Shown here in pieces: positions 8,788 to 17,788 of a DNA stretch of 41,166 bases. The DNA comes from Sulfurospirillum sp001602955 (lineage in GTDB: Bacteria > Campylobacterota > Campylobacteria > Campylobacterales > Sulfurospirillaceae). Position numbers and translations under genes: made by a program. The stretch spans positions 1 to 41,166 of the forward strand of contig LVAC01000010.1 of NCBI GenBank assembly GCA_001602955.1, written 5' to 3'. Each line of letters opens with the position of its first letter. Position 1 is the first letter of the stretch. A model generated the notes under the pieces. It was not told the DNA's origin. It ran no database searches and was given only the letters and a program-made list of their open reading frames with translations.

Positions 8788-9459
8788 ATGGCAAAGAAAA
8801 TCGATCACGAGGGTTACGATAATCCGTATTTAAACGCAAAAGCCGAATGGTTAGAGCGTTACGGCGATTATATTAGACAAAAACGAAATTGGCAGATCAT
8901 CGCTTCTTTATGCCTTTGTATTGCGCTTATAAGCGTTCTTTATTTAGGCTACATGGGAACTCAAAACAAGTTAATTCCTTACATTATCGAAGTTGATAAA
9001 CTCGGTAATACCGCAAAAGTCGGTATCGTCGAGAGCACCGATCTTAAAAACCAAAACGTCGTTAAATACAGTCTTAACACTTTTATTTATTCGTGGCGCA
9101 CGATTTGGGGCAACGCCGACACGCAAAGAAAATTCATTTTAGACGCGTATACCTATTTGAAGCCGCAAAGTACGGCATTTTTTCAAACGAACGACTTTTA
9201 CAAAAGCAACAATCCGTTCGAGCGCGGAACAAAAGAAAAAGTCGACGTAAAGATTAAAAGTATCGTTCCTCAAAATATTTCGACGTGGCAGGTGGAATGG
9301 GAAGAGATAAGCAAAAATCTTTTAGGCGAAAAGTTAACGATTACAAACTACAAAGGGTTGTTTCAAATCGAGCAGATCGTACCGACGACGGAAGAACAGA
9401 TACGAAGAAATCCGCTCGGTATTTTTATCGTTGATCTTAACTACGCAAAAATTTTATAG
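8788..9459 (+). CDS. trbF: TrbF/VirB8-like assembly factor
   Basis: This 223-aa bitopic inner-membrane protein is a scaffold for the T4SS. It has a short cytoplasmic N-terminus (NPYLNAKAEWLERYGDY, typical of TrbF), a transmembrane segment (about 36-55) and a VirB8-type periplasmic NTF2-like domain ending NPLGIFIVDLNYAKIL. AAAGGAG lies 9 bases before the ATG. The motif LKPQSTAFF is encoded by a 22-base stretch (9163-9184) found identically in trbH at 10868-10889. Confidence 0.93.
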   Translation: MAKKIDHEGYDNPYLNAKAEWLERYGDYIRQKRNWQIIASLCLCIALISVLYLGYMGTQNKLIPYIIEVDKLGNTAKVGIVESTDLKNQNVVKYSLNTFIYSWRTIWGNADTQRKFILDAYTYLKPQSTAFFQTNDFYKSNNPFERGTKEKVDVKIKSIVPQNISTWQVEWEEISKNLLGEKLTITNYKGLFQIEQIVPTTEEQIRRNPLGIFIVDLNYAKIL

Positions 9460-9467
9460 GACTTTTT

Positions 9468-10385
9468 ATGTACAAGCTATTTTTAGGAAGTTTGATTTTT
9501 TCTTCGCTTATCTTTGCCGATGACTTCGGACGAGATTTTGCGAATCTAACCGAAAAAGAAAAAAAAGATTTAGCCCTCGCGCAAGAGTGGATAAAAGCAC
9601 AAACAACAACAATGAGCGGTAGCAACGGCGAAGTTGTTTTTCTTTACGGCGCAAGCATGCCTAGCATCGTAACCGCGCCGCTCCGGTTAACCGATATTGC
9701 ACTCGAACCCGGGGAAGTTATTAAAGACGTCCGCGCCGGCGATACGGTGCGTTGGATTATCGATCTTTCTATCTCCGGAGAAGAGCCGAATCTCGTTTCG
9801 CATGTTATCGTAAAGCCGACAGATAAAGATTTACAAACGAACCTAAAAATCATGACGAACAAGCGCGTCTATACGCTTAACCTTGTTTCGCAACTTAAAG
9901 ATTACATGCCTAGCATCGCGTTTAACTACGTTAATAATATCTCGGCGACGCTTGAGAGCTACAAAAAAGCGATGAAAGAAAAATCGGAAGCGAAAAACTT
10001 CAAAAAGACAAAAGACGAAGCGATTCCCTCAAACGTCGACAACTTAGACTTTGGCTACACCGTCGAGGGCGACGCCGAATTTAAGCCTTTAAGAGTCTAC
10101 AACGACGGCATTAAAACCTATGTTCAAATGCCTAAAAATCTCAAATTTTACGAAGCTCCGGTACTCATGATCCTCGACACAAAAAGCGATGAAAATCAAA
10201 TCGTAAATTATCGGCTCAAACTTGATACGTACGTCGTTGATCGATTGTTCAATAAAGCCGTCTTAATTTCTAACGTCGGCGACAAGCAAGAAAAAATTAC
10301 GATTACGAAAAAGTCGGATAAAGCAAATCAGGAGATCGTCGAAAACGTGCTTTACGATTTATCGCTACAAGGGAAAAACCGATGA
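9468..10385 (+). CDS. trbG: TrbG/VirB9-like outer-membrane-ring protein
   Basis: This 305-aa periplasmic/outer-membrane component pairs with TrbI and TrbH. The signal peptide ends around residue 17 (SLIFA-DD). The VirB9/TrbG/CagX core is seen from LRLTDIALEPGEVIKDVRAGDT through the SHVIVKPTDKDLQTNLKIMTNKRVY region (about 75-130). A C-terminal beta-domain follows (LDFGYTVEGDAEFKPLRVYN and VNYRLKLDTYVVDRLFNKAVL). It overlaps the next lipoprotein gene by four bases (ATGA, 10382-10385). Confidence 0.93.
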   Translation: MYKLFLGSLIFSSLIFADDFGRDFANLTEKEKKDLALAQEWIKAQTTTMSGSNGEVVFLYGASMPSIVTAPLRLTDIALEPGEVIKDVRAGDTVRWIIDLSISGEEPNLVSHVIVKPTDKDLQTNLKIMTNKRVYTLNLVSQLKDYMPSIAFNYVNNISATLESYKKAMKEKSEAKNFKKTKDEAIPSNVDNLDFGYTVEGDAEFKPLRVYNDGIKTYVQMPKNLKFYEAPVLMILDTKSDENQIVNYRLKLDTYVVDRLFNKAVLISNVGDKQEKITITKKSDKANQEIVENVLYDLSLQGKNR

Positions 10386-11791
10386 AAAAGGTTTTTTCCT
10401 TTGCGGCCGCTTTTTTTATCTTTGTTTTAAGCGGGTGCAGTACGGCAACGAAATTCGATTATTTTACGTCGACGATCAACACAAAAACGGATATAGACAA
10501 TACTTTAATTGCCGATGACATCTTTGCTTTTATGAGTCGATACTATTTGCCGAACAAAACGAACCTTTACATTACGACGAGTGATTTTAATAAGAAATTT
10601 TACAACTACCTCGTACAAAAATTTCGAGACAAAGGTTACGCCGTAACGGACGATAGTACGCTTAAAAACCTAACGTTTTTAAGTTACAGCATTAAAGGCG
10701 ATGCGTCGTTAATTTTTGTGACATACAACATTAACGATTCTAAAATAAACCGTCTCTATACGGTACAAGACGATAGGCTTGTTCGTGCCGGAGAGATAAC
10801 GGTTTTTAACTTTTTGTTACAAGAGCCTATCGCCGAAACGCCAAGCGTGCGCGTGAGCGAAGTAAAACCGCAAAGTACGGCATTTTTTCTCGCTCCAAAA
10901 GAACCGCTTAAAGAAGAACAAAAAGAGATTATCGCCGATAAATCAAAGCCCGCCGCTAAAACACCGATTAAAAAAACGATCTCCTCTTTGGAGCTTAAAA
11001 AACAAAAACCGTTTGTACCCGCATCTACACCTAAGGAGTCAAAAATACCTTTGGCGATAGGCGAAGACGGTAAACCGTTCGTTGAGCCGGATACAAAAGT
11101 AAAAGAGGTTATCGTTGCGCCCCAAGAGCCTCAAAAAGAGACGAAAGCACCTTTGGCAAGGGTAGAAGAGGTTAAGCCTATTGAAACGCCAAAAATCGAT
11201 CAAAACGTATCAGTAACCAAAAACGAAAATGCTCAAAATACTCAAGCGCAAAACACAAAGCCGGTTGAGATAAATGCTACAGCGAACAAATCGATCGAGG
11301 CACACGACACTAGCATCGCTACGGATAAAAACGTGAGCGTGGAGCAAAAAGTAACCGCGATGATCGAGGAGCTAAAAAGCACGCCTCTTAGCGAAGCGGA
11401 AGCGGCTCTAAAGAGTAGTACGCGCGTCGATGTTACTCTTAAAAGCGATGTTAATAACTCCAAAAACACAAATGAAACACTTACTAAAACGGACACAAAC
11501 AATACAAAACTTGCCGCTAAAACACCGATTGAAACGGTTGCGATAGCAGATCGTCCGTTTGATACAAACACCTCGGCGAATGCTCCCGCAAGAAGTGAAC
11601 TAAATTTAATCGAAACGATCGAGGAGGCTCTAGGGGTGTATCCGGACATAAACGAGGAAAAATTACGTGCCGACCTAATGAGAGAGGTCGTTAAGTATCC
11701 GCATATTGACGCGCAAGCGGTTAAAACCATGCCTCTTAAAAAAGGCTTACTCCTACAATTATTAAAAGTCGCAAAGGAAAAACAACCATGA
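10382..11791 (+). CDS. trbH: TrbH-like outer-membrane lipoprotein with long low-complexity extension
   Basis: This is a lipoprotein (lipobox FVLSGC, Cys19). Residues about 35-150 resemble TrbH, the VirB7-like partner of TrbG (FMSRYYLPNKTNLYI, then FRDKGYAVTDD). Family members are about 150-160 aa; this protein is 469. The extra 300 residues are a Lys/Pro/Thr/Asn-rich, probably disordered periplasmic linker, ending in a short helical domain (EEKLRADLMREVVKYPHIDA and onward). The linker contains an internal 18-base duplication (10962-10979 and 11513-11530) and stretches identical to trbF and trbI. The stop overlaps the frame of the secretin gene. The extension may bridge T4SS and pilus secretin, which is speculation. 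Confidence 0.75.
   Translation: MKKVFSFAAAFFIFVLSGCSTATKFDYFTSTINTKTDIDNTLIADDIFAFMSRYYLPNKTNLYITTSDFNKKFYNYLVQKFRDKGYAVTDDSTLKNLTFLSYSIKGDASLIFVTYNINDSKINRLYTVQDDRLVRAGEITVFNFLLQEPIAETPSVRVSEVKPQSTAFFLAPKEPLKEEQKEIIADKSKPAAKTPIKKTISSLELKKQKPFVPASTPKESKIPLAIGEDGKPFVEPDTKVKEVIVAPQEPQKETKAPLARVEEVKPIETPKIDQNVSVTKNENAQNTQAQNTKPVEINATANKSIEAHDTSIATDKNVSVEQKVTAMIEELKSTPLSEAEAALKSSTRVDVTLKSDVNNSKNTNETLTKTDTNNTKLAAKTPIETVAIADRPFDTNTSANAPARSELNLIETIEEALGVYPDINEEKLRADLMREVVKYPHIDAQAVKTMPLKKGLLLQLLKVAKEKQP
10868..10889 (+). repeat. 22-base match to trbF (9163-9184)
   Basis: The 22-base stretch beginning CCGCAAAGTACGG is identical at both sites and is read in the same frame as KPQSTAFF. In trbF it lies inside the conserved domain, so trbH is the likelier recipient of the copy. 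Confidence 0.8.
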
Positions 11792-11802
11792 GAGAGGTAA
11801 CG

Positions 11803-13551
11803 ATGTACAAGGCTATTTTATCCGCCGCCGCCGCGGCAATGATCTTTTCGGCATGCTCGATTAAAAATAATGAGCAAGTCGTACACAACGAACGAGCAAA
11901 AGAGTTTTTAAAAGAGAGCGATACCTATACGCTAAGCGATAAAATAAGCGAACGTCGGAACGTAATCGATTACGTGTTCGTTTACCCGAACGAACGCCTA
12001 AGCATTGCGTTAAAAGACTTAGGGAAGTTACAAGGCAAATACTACTTTTTACAAGGTCGAGACATAGAAATAACCGGTACGCAAGCGTTTAAGATACACG
12101 ACTTCGACGAGCTTAACGATTACGTTAAAACGCTAACGAATTTTGAGATCGAAATTACGAAAAATCTTTTACACGCAACGTTGCCGAAAATCGTAGAAAT
12201 CCGCGAACAAAAGAAAGCGACGATTTTAGACGACATCCGATTTGACTCAACGATTTATAACGTGCCGGCGCACCAGTTCTCGGAGTTGACGCGTGTTACC
12301 GACGGTTGGCGCGTCGTAGACGAGGCGGATATTAAAGGCGATTTTAACGCGAAGCAGTACGTTAATTTTAGAGGATCTCTGCGGGAATTTTTAGAATACT
12401 ACGCAAAAAATAATAACGTCTTCGTCGACCTTAACTACAATTCAAAAGAGATCACCTTTAAAAAGTACAAAACGAAACATTTCCCTTTGTCGATTACGAC
12501 CGACAAATACACGTTTAACAACGAGATTCAAACGAGCCTCGACGACGACAACGCAAACAGCGGTACGACAAACTCTAGCTCTAGCAATAATAAATCTTCC
12601 GGAAAAACCGAACAAAGCGGCAAGATGTCGGTAAGCAATAGCTACGATATCGTCGGGACGCTCAAAAATTTGATGGAAAAGATTATTCCGGATAAAGACA
12701 AAAACGAATATTGGACGTTCTTTGATGCAACGAACGAGCTTGTCGTAAAAACAAGTCCGGACAAAATGGAAACGGTCGAAAACATCGCGAACAGCATTAA
12801 CCAAAACGCGCTCAAGCAAGTTTACATGAAAGTAACGATCTACGAAGTAACGTTAAGCAAAGAGTACCAATACGGCATCGATTGGGGTTATCTAAACAAG
12901 GTTTCCGACGGTAGCGGAAACTTGATTAAGATCGCCGGCGGAAACAGTAGCGGCACGATGGCAAGCGTCGACACGACGTTATCGTCGCCGTCGGTCTTTA
13001 AGCTTGCCGGAGAGGGATTAAACCTCGGCGTTAAAGCTCTTAACACTTTCGGCGACACGCAAGTGTTTGACCAAGCACCGCTTTTAACGACAAACAATAT
13101 TCCGGCGTTTAGCGTTCTTTCCGATCGACAAAGTTATGTTTCGGATTTTACGAGTACGACGACCGCAAGCGTCGGAAGCGATAACAGCATCGAACAAAGT
13201 AAAGCCGTCGGCGGCTCTTACATCTATTTGCGCCCGACGGTGTTTCAAGACAAAATCTCGATCGACATTAGAATAATAAGGGCAACCGTAAACGATATCG
13301 TTAAGCAAGAATTCGGCGACGGCAAGTTCGTACAGTCTCCTAACGATTCAAGGAACGTTCTAGCGCAAAAAATAACGATAAACAGCGGCGAAAAGATTGT
13401 CGTCGGCGGCTTAATTAAGCGCGTCGATAAAAACGGTTACAGCGGCTTAAGTCCGGACGGGAATTCGTTTATTTCGTCTCTAACCGGCGTTAATTCAAAG
13501 GATTACACAAACAAAGAGATTATCCTCGTTATCGAAGCGAAAGAGATGTAA
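11803..13551 (+). CDS. pilN: Type IVb pilus secretin lipoprotein (PilN-like)
   Basis: This outer-membrane secretin for a thin pilus has 582 aa from ATG 11803, preceded by GAGAGG. An alternative ATG at 11788 overlaps the trbH stop. The lipobox MIFSAC places the lipidated Cys near residue 18. Residues 50-230 hold N-domain-like folds. A Ser/Asn-rich linker (about 245-275) precedes the N3-like stretch (YWTFFDATNELVVKTSPDKM). The C-terminal secretin core follows (ALKQVYMKVTIYEVTLSKEY, GGSYIYLRPTVFQDKISIDI, INSGEKIVVGGLIKR). The PilN/BfpB class is typical of IncI1 thin pili. Confidence 0.9.
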   Translation: MYKAILSAAAAAMIFSACSIKNNEQVVHNERAKEFLKESDTYTLSDKISERRNVIDYVFVYPNERLSIALKDLGKLQGKYYFLQGRDIEITGTQAFKIHDFDELNDYVKTLTNFEIEITKNLLHATLPKIVEIREQKKATILDDIRFDSTIYNVPAHQFSELTRVTDGWRVVDEADIKGDFNAKQYVNFRGSLREFLEYYAKNNNVFVDLNYNSKEITFKKYKTKHFPLSITTDKYTFNNEIQTSLDDDNANSGTTNSSSSNNKSSGKTEQSGKMSVSNSYDIVGTLKNLMEKIIPDKDKNEYWTFFDATNELVVKTSPDKMETVENIANSINQNALKQVYMKVTIYEVTLSKEYQYGIDWGYLNKVSDGSGNLIKIAGGNSSGTMASVDTTLSSPSVFKLAGEGLNLGVKALNTFGDTQVFDQAPLLTTNNIPAFSVLSDRQSYVSDFTSTTTASVGSDNSIEQSKAVGGSYIYLRPTVFQDKISIDIRIIRATVNDIVKQEFGDGKFVQSPNDSRNVLAQKITINSGEKIVVGGLIKRVDKNGYSGLSPDGNSFISSLTGVNSKDYTNKEIILVIEAKEM

Positions 13552-13553
13552 TT

Positions 13554-15065
13554 ATGCGCGATAAAATTATTAAAAACGTTAAAAAATTACGCTTGGGCTT
13601 TAAGCACACGGATACGGAGAGCTTGCCGCAAGAAAAGAATCTTCAAGATGAAACTTTTTTACATTTCTACTTCGATATCGATGAAGAAACGTTTATGAAA
13701 GAGTATGATCTTGTTACGTTTGATAGTGAAAAAAAACATATTCAAGATTACTTTTTTCAGCATGAACTTTATTTTATTGAACATCGTGAAAGTAATAAAA
13801 AAATCGTCTTATGCCTAAACATCGACGAAATAAATTTGAATGAATTGCTTTTTTTACTGGAGTTTGACGAAATTCGTCTCGCAAGCCAAAAGACAAAAAA
13901 CATCTTTTTAAAAACACAAAACTCGATCGGTAAAGCAATTAATAAAGAAGTGGGCGCGGACGCATTCGTCCACGAGCTTTTTGAAAAAGCGCGCTTGACG
14001 CGTGTTACCGACATTTATATTCGTCTTTTAGGCTTAGAACTCGTGATCGAGTATCTTAAAAGCACCGGCAAAGAAGTAATCGCCACGCTCGGGATTAACG
14101 AGGCGGTATTGATTCGTAACGTTCTTGCGAACATGGCACGAAAGGAAGCAAGCGAAGTACACTATAGCGCGCAAATCTACATCGGAAAGTATGAGTACCG
14201 TATACAATTTTTTGAGACGGCGCAAGGCTACGATGCAACGATTCGCGTTTACTCTTCGGCAGATTTTGGGGATACGCTTAATTTAAAAGTTTTGGATTAT
14301 CTCCCGATCGAAGAAAAAGAGATTAGACGGATTTTTAGCTATCAATACGGACTCGTTTTAATGGTTGCTCAAGTCGGGCAAGGAAAGACAACGACGCAAT
14401 ACGCCAATATGGAAGAGATGGCGGTTAAAGGATTAGTCGTCCGATCAATCGAAAATCCAGTCGAAAAACGGCTTAAAAAAGTCTCGCAAATTGATATTAG
14501 TCGTTATGCAAGTGCGGAAGGAAAATTTAAGTACACCGCAATTGAAGCCGTTGCGGACGTATTGCGCGCACGCCCTCAAGTGATTAACATGGGGGAAATA
14601 CGTACGATCGAAGACATGAAAGTCGCATACACGGCGGCAAGCACCGGACACCTCGTTTTAGGCACGCTACACGCAAACGATGTTTTATTTGCGATCGATC
14701 GTCTTGTTAAAGAGGGCGGTTATTCAATTTATGATCTTAAAGCCGTTTTGAGAGGCGTTATTTATCAGTATCTTACGAAAAAATTATGCCCGCATTGCCG
14801 GATACGCGTTAGCGAAAAAGAGTATAGCCGCAATCAAGAGGGGTGCTCAAAATGCGTACGAGGCTTCTCGCCGCTTAGAACACCGGTTACGGAAATCGCG
14901 CACTTTAAATTCAAAGACGATTACGATCTTTTCGATCCGAAAACCTATGAGTTTTACCGTTCGCTCAAAGAGAGCGTAAACGAAAAATTTGAATTAGGCT
15001 ATATCGACGCATTACATCGCGACGCACTTATTAACGGCTTCCGTGAGCCGGAAGACGAGGCTTAA
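13554..15065 (+). CDS. pilQ: Type IV pilus assembly ATPase (PilQ/GspE family)
   Basis: This 503-aa cytoplasmic motor drives pilus extension. The Walker A is a variant, AQVGQGKTT (about 272-280). The Asp box is RSIENPVEKRLKKVSQIDI (about 300-318). Walker B VINMGEIRT is followed by the His box TAASTGHLVLGTLHAND. A zinc tetracysteine site (CPHC near 412-415, CSKC near 432-435) is typical of GspE. The N-terminal 130 residues are divergent. The stop is followed two bases later by the platform-protein ATG. Confidence 0.93.
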   Translation: MRDKIIKNVKKLRLGFKHTDTESLPQEKNLQDETFLHFYFDIDEETFMKEYDLVTFDSEKKHIQDYFFQHELYFIEHRESNKKIVLCLNIDEINLNELLFLLEFDEIRLASQKTKNIFLKTQNSIGKAINKEVGADAFVHELFEKARLTRVTDIYIRLLGLELVIEYLKSTGKEVIATLGINEAVLIRNVLANMARKEASEVHYSAQIYIGKYEYRIQFFETAQGYDATIRVYSSADFGDTLNLKVLDYLPIEEKEIRRIFSYQYGLVLMVAQVGQGKTTTQYANMEEMAVKGLVVRSIENPVEKRLKKVSQIDISRYASAEGKFKYTAIEAVADVLRARPQVINMGEIRTIEDMKVAYTAASTGHLVLGTLHANDVLFAIDRLVKEGGYSIYDLKAVLRGVIYQYLTKKLCPHCRIRVSEKEYSRNQEGCSKCVRGFSPLRTPVTEIAHFKFKDDYDLFDPKTYEFYRSLKESVNEKFELGYIDALHRDALINGFREPEDEA

Positions 15066-15066
15066 A

Positions 15067-16068
15067 ATGTCGATTACTAAAAACGAGAAAAAACGTCTCA
15101 TTATGTTTATTTCAAATATGAAACAAACCGGTCAAACGGCGTACGAGGCTCTTAACTATTTTTCTGAAAAAATGACGAGCAACAAAGAACTAAAAGTCGT
15201 CGTCGATCGCATTGCTAACGCGGCGCGTAAAGGATTTGAAATTGAAGAACAACTGCATAAAGAAAAAATTATCGATGATCTTCAATATGCGATTTTACGT
15301 AATTCAAAGGACAAAAACGTAGCGTATGAAAACGTCGTAAGCTACACCGCAAAAGCAAGCGAAGCCGATAAATTTTACGTAACAAATTTTATCAAAATCG
15401 CGATCATGTGGGTAATCTTTTTCTACGGCATGATTTACCTTATTGATCTCTATAGTGATCTTGTTCGACAGCTTAAGGAAATCAAACCTGATTTTCAACT
15501 TGCCTCTTACATTGCTCTCGCCTTAAACTCAAAGGAAATTATGTACGTCTTACTTATTGCGACGATCATTACGCTTGTGATCGGAGTCTTTTTTTACAAG
15601 TACAGCTATCACAATATGCTTTCTTTGCACTACAAAATTTTTAAACTAAAAGCGATCGACGACGGATATTTGTATCTCAAAATGATTAGTGACATGCTTA
15701 AAAGTGAAGTAGAAACAACGGCGATCGCTTTTAACGTGCTTTCAAGGTACATGTATCCGTTGTCATGTCGACCGATTCTAGCAACCGTCGAAAAAAAACT
15801 TATCAACAACGCCGACGTATCAAACGAATTAAAAACGCTCGGCATTATCGACGATGCGATCTTTACAATCAAAACGGCGCGCATGATGAAAGATATTGCC
15901 GGGGGATTTAAAAACGCCTTTGACGTTACGGATAGATATTTGTTTGCTCAAAAGGCAAGAGAGGAGTATATCGAAACTTTAAAATTTATTGTTTTTGTGG
16001 CGTTAAACGCGCCGCTAGGGTTTTTAATCTTGTTTATGACGTTAACCAGTATCGAAATTTCATTCTAA
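15067..16068 (+). CDS. pilR: Type IV pilus inner-membrane platform protein (PilR/GspF family)
   Basis: This 333-aa polytopic protein is the partner of the upstream ATPase. Two GspF-type repeats can be seen, with hydrophobic segments near 110-130, 160-185 and at the C-terminus (FIVFVALNAPLGFLILFMTL). The N-terminal cytoplasmic repeat reads RLIMFISNMKQTGQTAYEAL. The start at 15067 directly follows the ATPase stop; the frame is open 24 bases further up, inside that gene. It is shorter than chromosomal PilC (about 400 aa) but typical for IVb plasmid pili. Confidence 0.85.
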   Translation: MSITKNEKKRLIMFISNMKQTGQTAYEALNYFSEKMTSNKELKVVVDRIANAARKGFEIEEQLHKEKIIDDLQYAILRNSKDKNVAYENVVSYTAKASEADKFYVTNFIKIAIMWVIFFYGMIYLIDLYSDLVRQLKEIKPDFQLASYIALALNSKEIMYVLLIATIITLVIGVFFYKYSYHNMLSLHYKIFKLKAIDDGYLYLKMISDMLKSEVETTAIAFNVLSRYMYPLSCRPILATVEKKLINNADVSNELKTLGIIDDAIFTIKTARMMKDIAGGFKNAFDVTDRYLFAQKAREEYIETLKFIVFVALNAPLGFLILFMTLTSIEISF

Positions 16069-16078
16069 AGGAGCAAAA

Positions 16079-16588
16079 ATGTTTTTTTCAAAAGACATGA
16101 TTATGTATGCGTTTATCAGTATTATTATTGTTGCCGCGCTTGCGGTCGGTATGCCGAAACTTTCCTCGATGAAAGTAATCTCTAAGGCGACGAACATTAC
16201 CGACACGGTAGGTACGCTTCGCGTTATCGCGAATCAGTATATTGCCGTATCGACGACGCAAGATTTACAAAACATTAACGTTAGCACGCTTTCCGATAAC
16301 AACTTGATTCCCGGTAACTACACGATTTCAGGTTCAGGCGACGACTCTTACGTCGTCGGTAGTTTTGACTCAAAAATTAAGTTTTACATTACCGACCCTT
16401 ACTCAAGCTCTACGTCCGCCGGTAACTACGTAAAAATTAAAGTCGACGCTTCGGGGTTAGGTTATGACAGCAAAGACATGCAAACGCTAGAAAACAAACT
16501 CAAGAGCAACCTTGAGGGCGCGGGCGGTACGGTTGAAGATTATGAATCTTCGGGTGCGGACGGCGTTATTTCGGTTGTGTTCGGATAA
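16079..16588 (+). CDS. pilS: Type IVb major pilin candidate (PilS-like)
   Basis: This 169-aa protein has a basic N-terminus and one hydrophobic helix (about 8-26). An amphipathic helix and a Ser/Gly/Asp-rich globular domain follow (LSDNNLIPGNYTISGSGD onward). The position between the platform protein and accessory genes is where IncI1 pilS lies. The classical prepilin signature (Gly before a hydrophobic residue, Glu at mature position 5) is absent around the hydrophobic segment. The processing route is therefore unclear, and no prepilin peptidase gene is present in the window. AAGGAG lies 6 bases before the ATG. There is only one major-pilin candidate in the cluster. Confidence 0.7.
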   Translation: MFFSKDMIMYAFISIIIVAALAVGMPKLSSMKVISKATNITDTVGTLRVIANQYIAVSTTQDLQNINVSTLSDNNLIPGNYTISGSGDDSYVVGSFDSKIKFYITDPYSSSTSAGNYVKIKVDASGLGYDSKDMQTLENKLKSNLEGAGGTVEDYESSGADGVISVVFG

Positions 16589-16592
16589 AAAA

Positions 16593-17267
16593 ATGATTGA
16601 CATTATCCAAACCTCAAAAATATCTCTTGACTCAAAAACAATTGAGTCAAGCTCTTTTTATTCAAAAGGGCTTGACTATTACTATATCGGCGGCGAAAAA
16701 GGTATTAGTCTTGAAGAAACGGCAGATTTTCTTTGTGGAGAAAAAGCAATTTTTCTCTACAAAAAAGAAGACGAAATTTTTATCGTTTTTACGCATCTTT
16801 TAAAAGACACTATAACGTTGCCGTTTGGCGGAAACGACGATCAAAAATTTCTTTCAATCCTTTCGTTTGTGTTGCTACAAACGAAAGTAAAGACGCTTTA
16901 CGCCCTAAACGTCGATAGCAATATGTTAGACAATCTTGCTATCCCTGTAAGCTTTTTTACATCGGAGCAATTTATTAAAGCCGCGAAACGTTTGCGGCCG
17001 CTTCATACGACGCAAACACAATTTACTAAAGCTCTCGTAATCGTCTTAATTTGTGTCGGATTAATCGTTGCACAAAGTTTTGCGTTTGATTTTTTAAAAG
17101 AAAACTCCCGAATCGAATACAACAACGAAAAGCAAAAAATTCAGGCGAACGTTCTACAAACGGCAAAAGAATACAAAAAATACGAAAACATGATTAGCGA
17201 ACTACCGACGAGCATAGCAAGCTCTTACAAAGATATTGTCGATGAATTATCCGGAGTCCAAAAATGA
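16593..17267 (+). CDS. Pilus accessory membrane protein (possibly PilO/GspL-like)
   Basis: This 224-aa protein has a soluble N-terminal domain of about 145 residues, then one transmembrane helix (ALVIVLICVGLIVAQSFAFDF, about 147-167), then a basic/acidic coiled coil. This cytoplasm-TM-coil layout is like GspL/PilN of pilus alignment complexes. I do not recognise a family by sequence. The start at 16593 lies 4 bases after the pilin stop, and the frame continues upstream inside pilS. It overlaps the next gene by four bases (ATGA), so the two are probably translated together as partners. Confidence 0.7.
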   Translation: MIDIIQTSKISLDSKTIESSSFYSKGLDYYYIGGEKGISLEETADFLCGEKAIFLYKKEDEIFIVFTHLLKDTITLPFGGNDDQKFLSILSFVLLQTKVKTLYALNVDSNMLDNLAIPVSFFTSEQFIKAAKRLRPLHTTQTQFTKALVIVLICVGLIVAQSFAFDFLKENSRIEYNNEKQKIQANVLQTAKEYKKYENMISELPTSIASSYKDIVDELSGVQK

Positions 17268-17788
17268 ACAACGTCCTTTTAATCAAAACTCTTAAAAAAG
17301 TCGCTTTTATTTTGCCGATCGTATTTTTCTATTTTGTTTTTGAAAATGTTCTTGAGTTCAACACGCAAAAAGAAGCGCAAAGCGCAAATCTTCAAAAAGA
17401 CAACGATGCTCTTGTTAAAAAAATCGCCGCGCTTACGAAGTTAAAGAAAGATTACGACGATCGATTAGCATTCATCGAGGCTAACAAAATCAATCTCGAG
17501 ATCGAACGTGAGAAGATCAACAAAATTCTAACAAAAATTGACAGTAGCGGTTATTTTAAGAGTTCGATTATCAGCATGGACGTAAGCAAAAAATACATTA
17601 ACGTCGCAAAGGCGCAAGTCTCGATCGAAACAAAGTTTAAAAACTTTAATTTGAATGACTTTGAGGACTTAATCAACGCCGAAGCAAAACGCTTAGGCGT
17701 CGTCTACCCCATGAAATACATTAACGCAAAATCGGGGCTAATTTGGCTCATTATCTTAGATAAAAAAGGAGAAAACAATGAAAAATAG
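17264..17788 (+). CDS. Pilus accessory membrane protein (GspM/PilO-like topology)
   Basis: This 174-aa protein has an N-terminal transmembrane helix (about 10-30), a coiled coil (about 35-95, KKIAALTKLKKDYDDRLAF) and a small alpha/beta domain ending YPMKYINAKSGLIWLIILD. TM plus coil plus ferredoxin-like domain is the GspM/PilO layout. With the preceding gene it could form the inner-membrane alignment complex of the thin pilus. Assignment rests on topology and position. Confidence 0.65.
   Translation: MNNVLLIKTLKKVAFILPIVFFYFVFENVLEFNTQKEAQSANLQKDNDALVKKIAALTKLKKDYDDRLAFIEANKINLEIEREKINKILTKIDSSGYFKSSIISMDVSKKYINVAKAQVSIETKFKNFNLNDFEDLINAEAKRLGVVYPMKYINAKSGLIWLIILDKKGENNEK

Noticed and set aside
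11242..11730. 162-codon open frame on the - strand inside trbH
   Set aside because: It is a shadow of a low-complexity coding region: no ribosome site, no recognisable motifs, and it is fully antisense to a supported gene.
16512..16592. Longer N-terminus for the accessory pilus gene
   Set aside because: The extra 27 codons lie inside pilS without a ribosome site; ATG 16593 follows the pilS stop.
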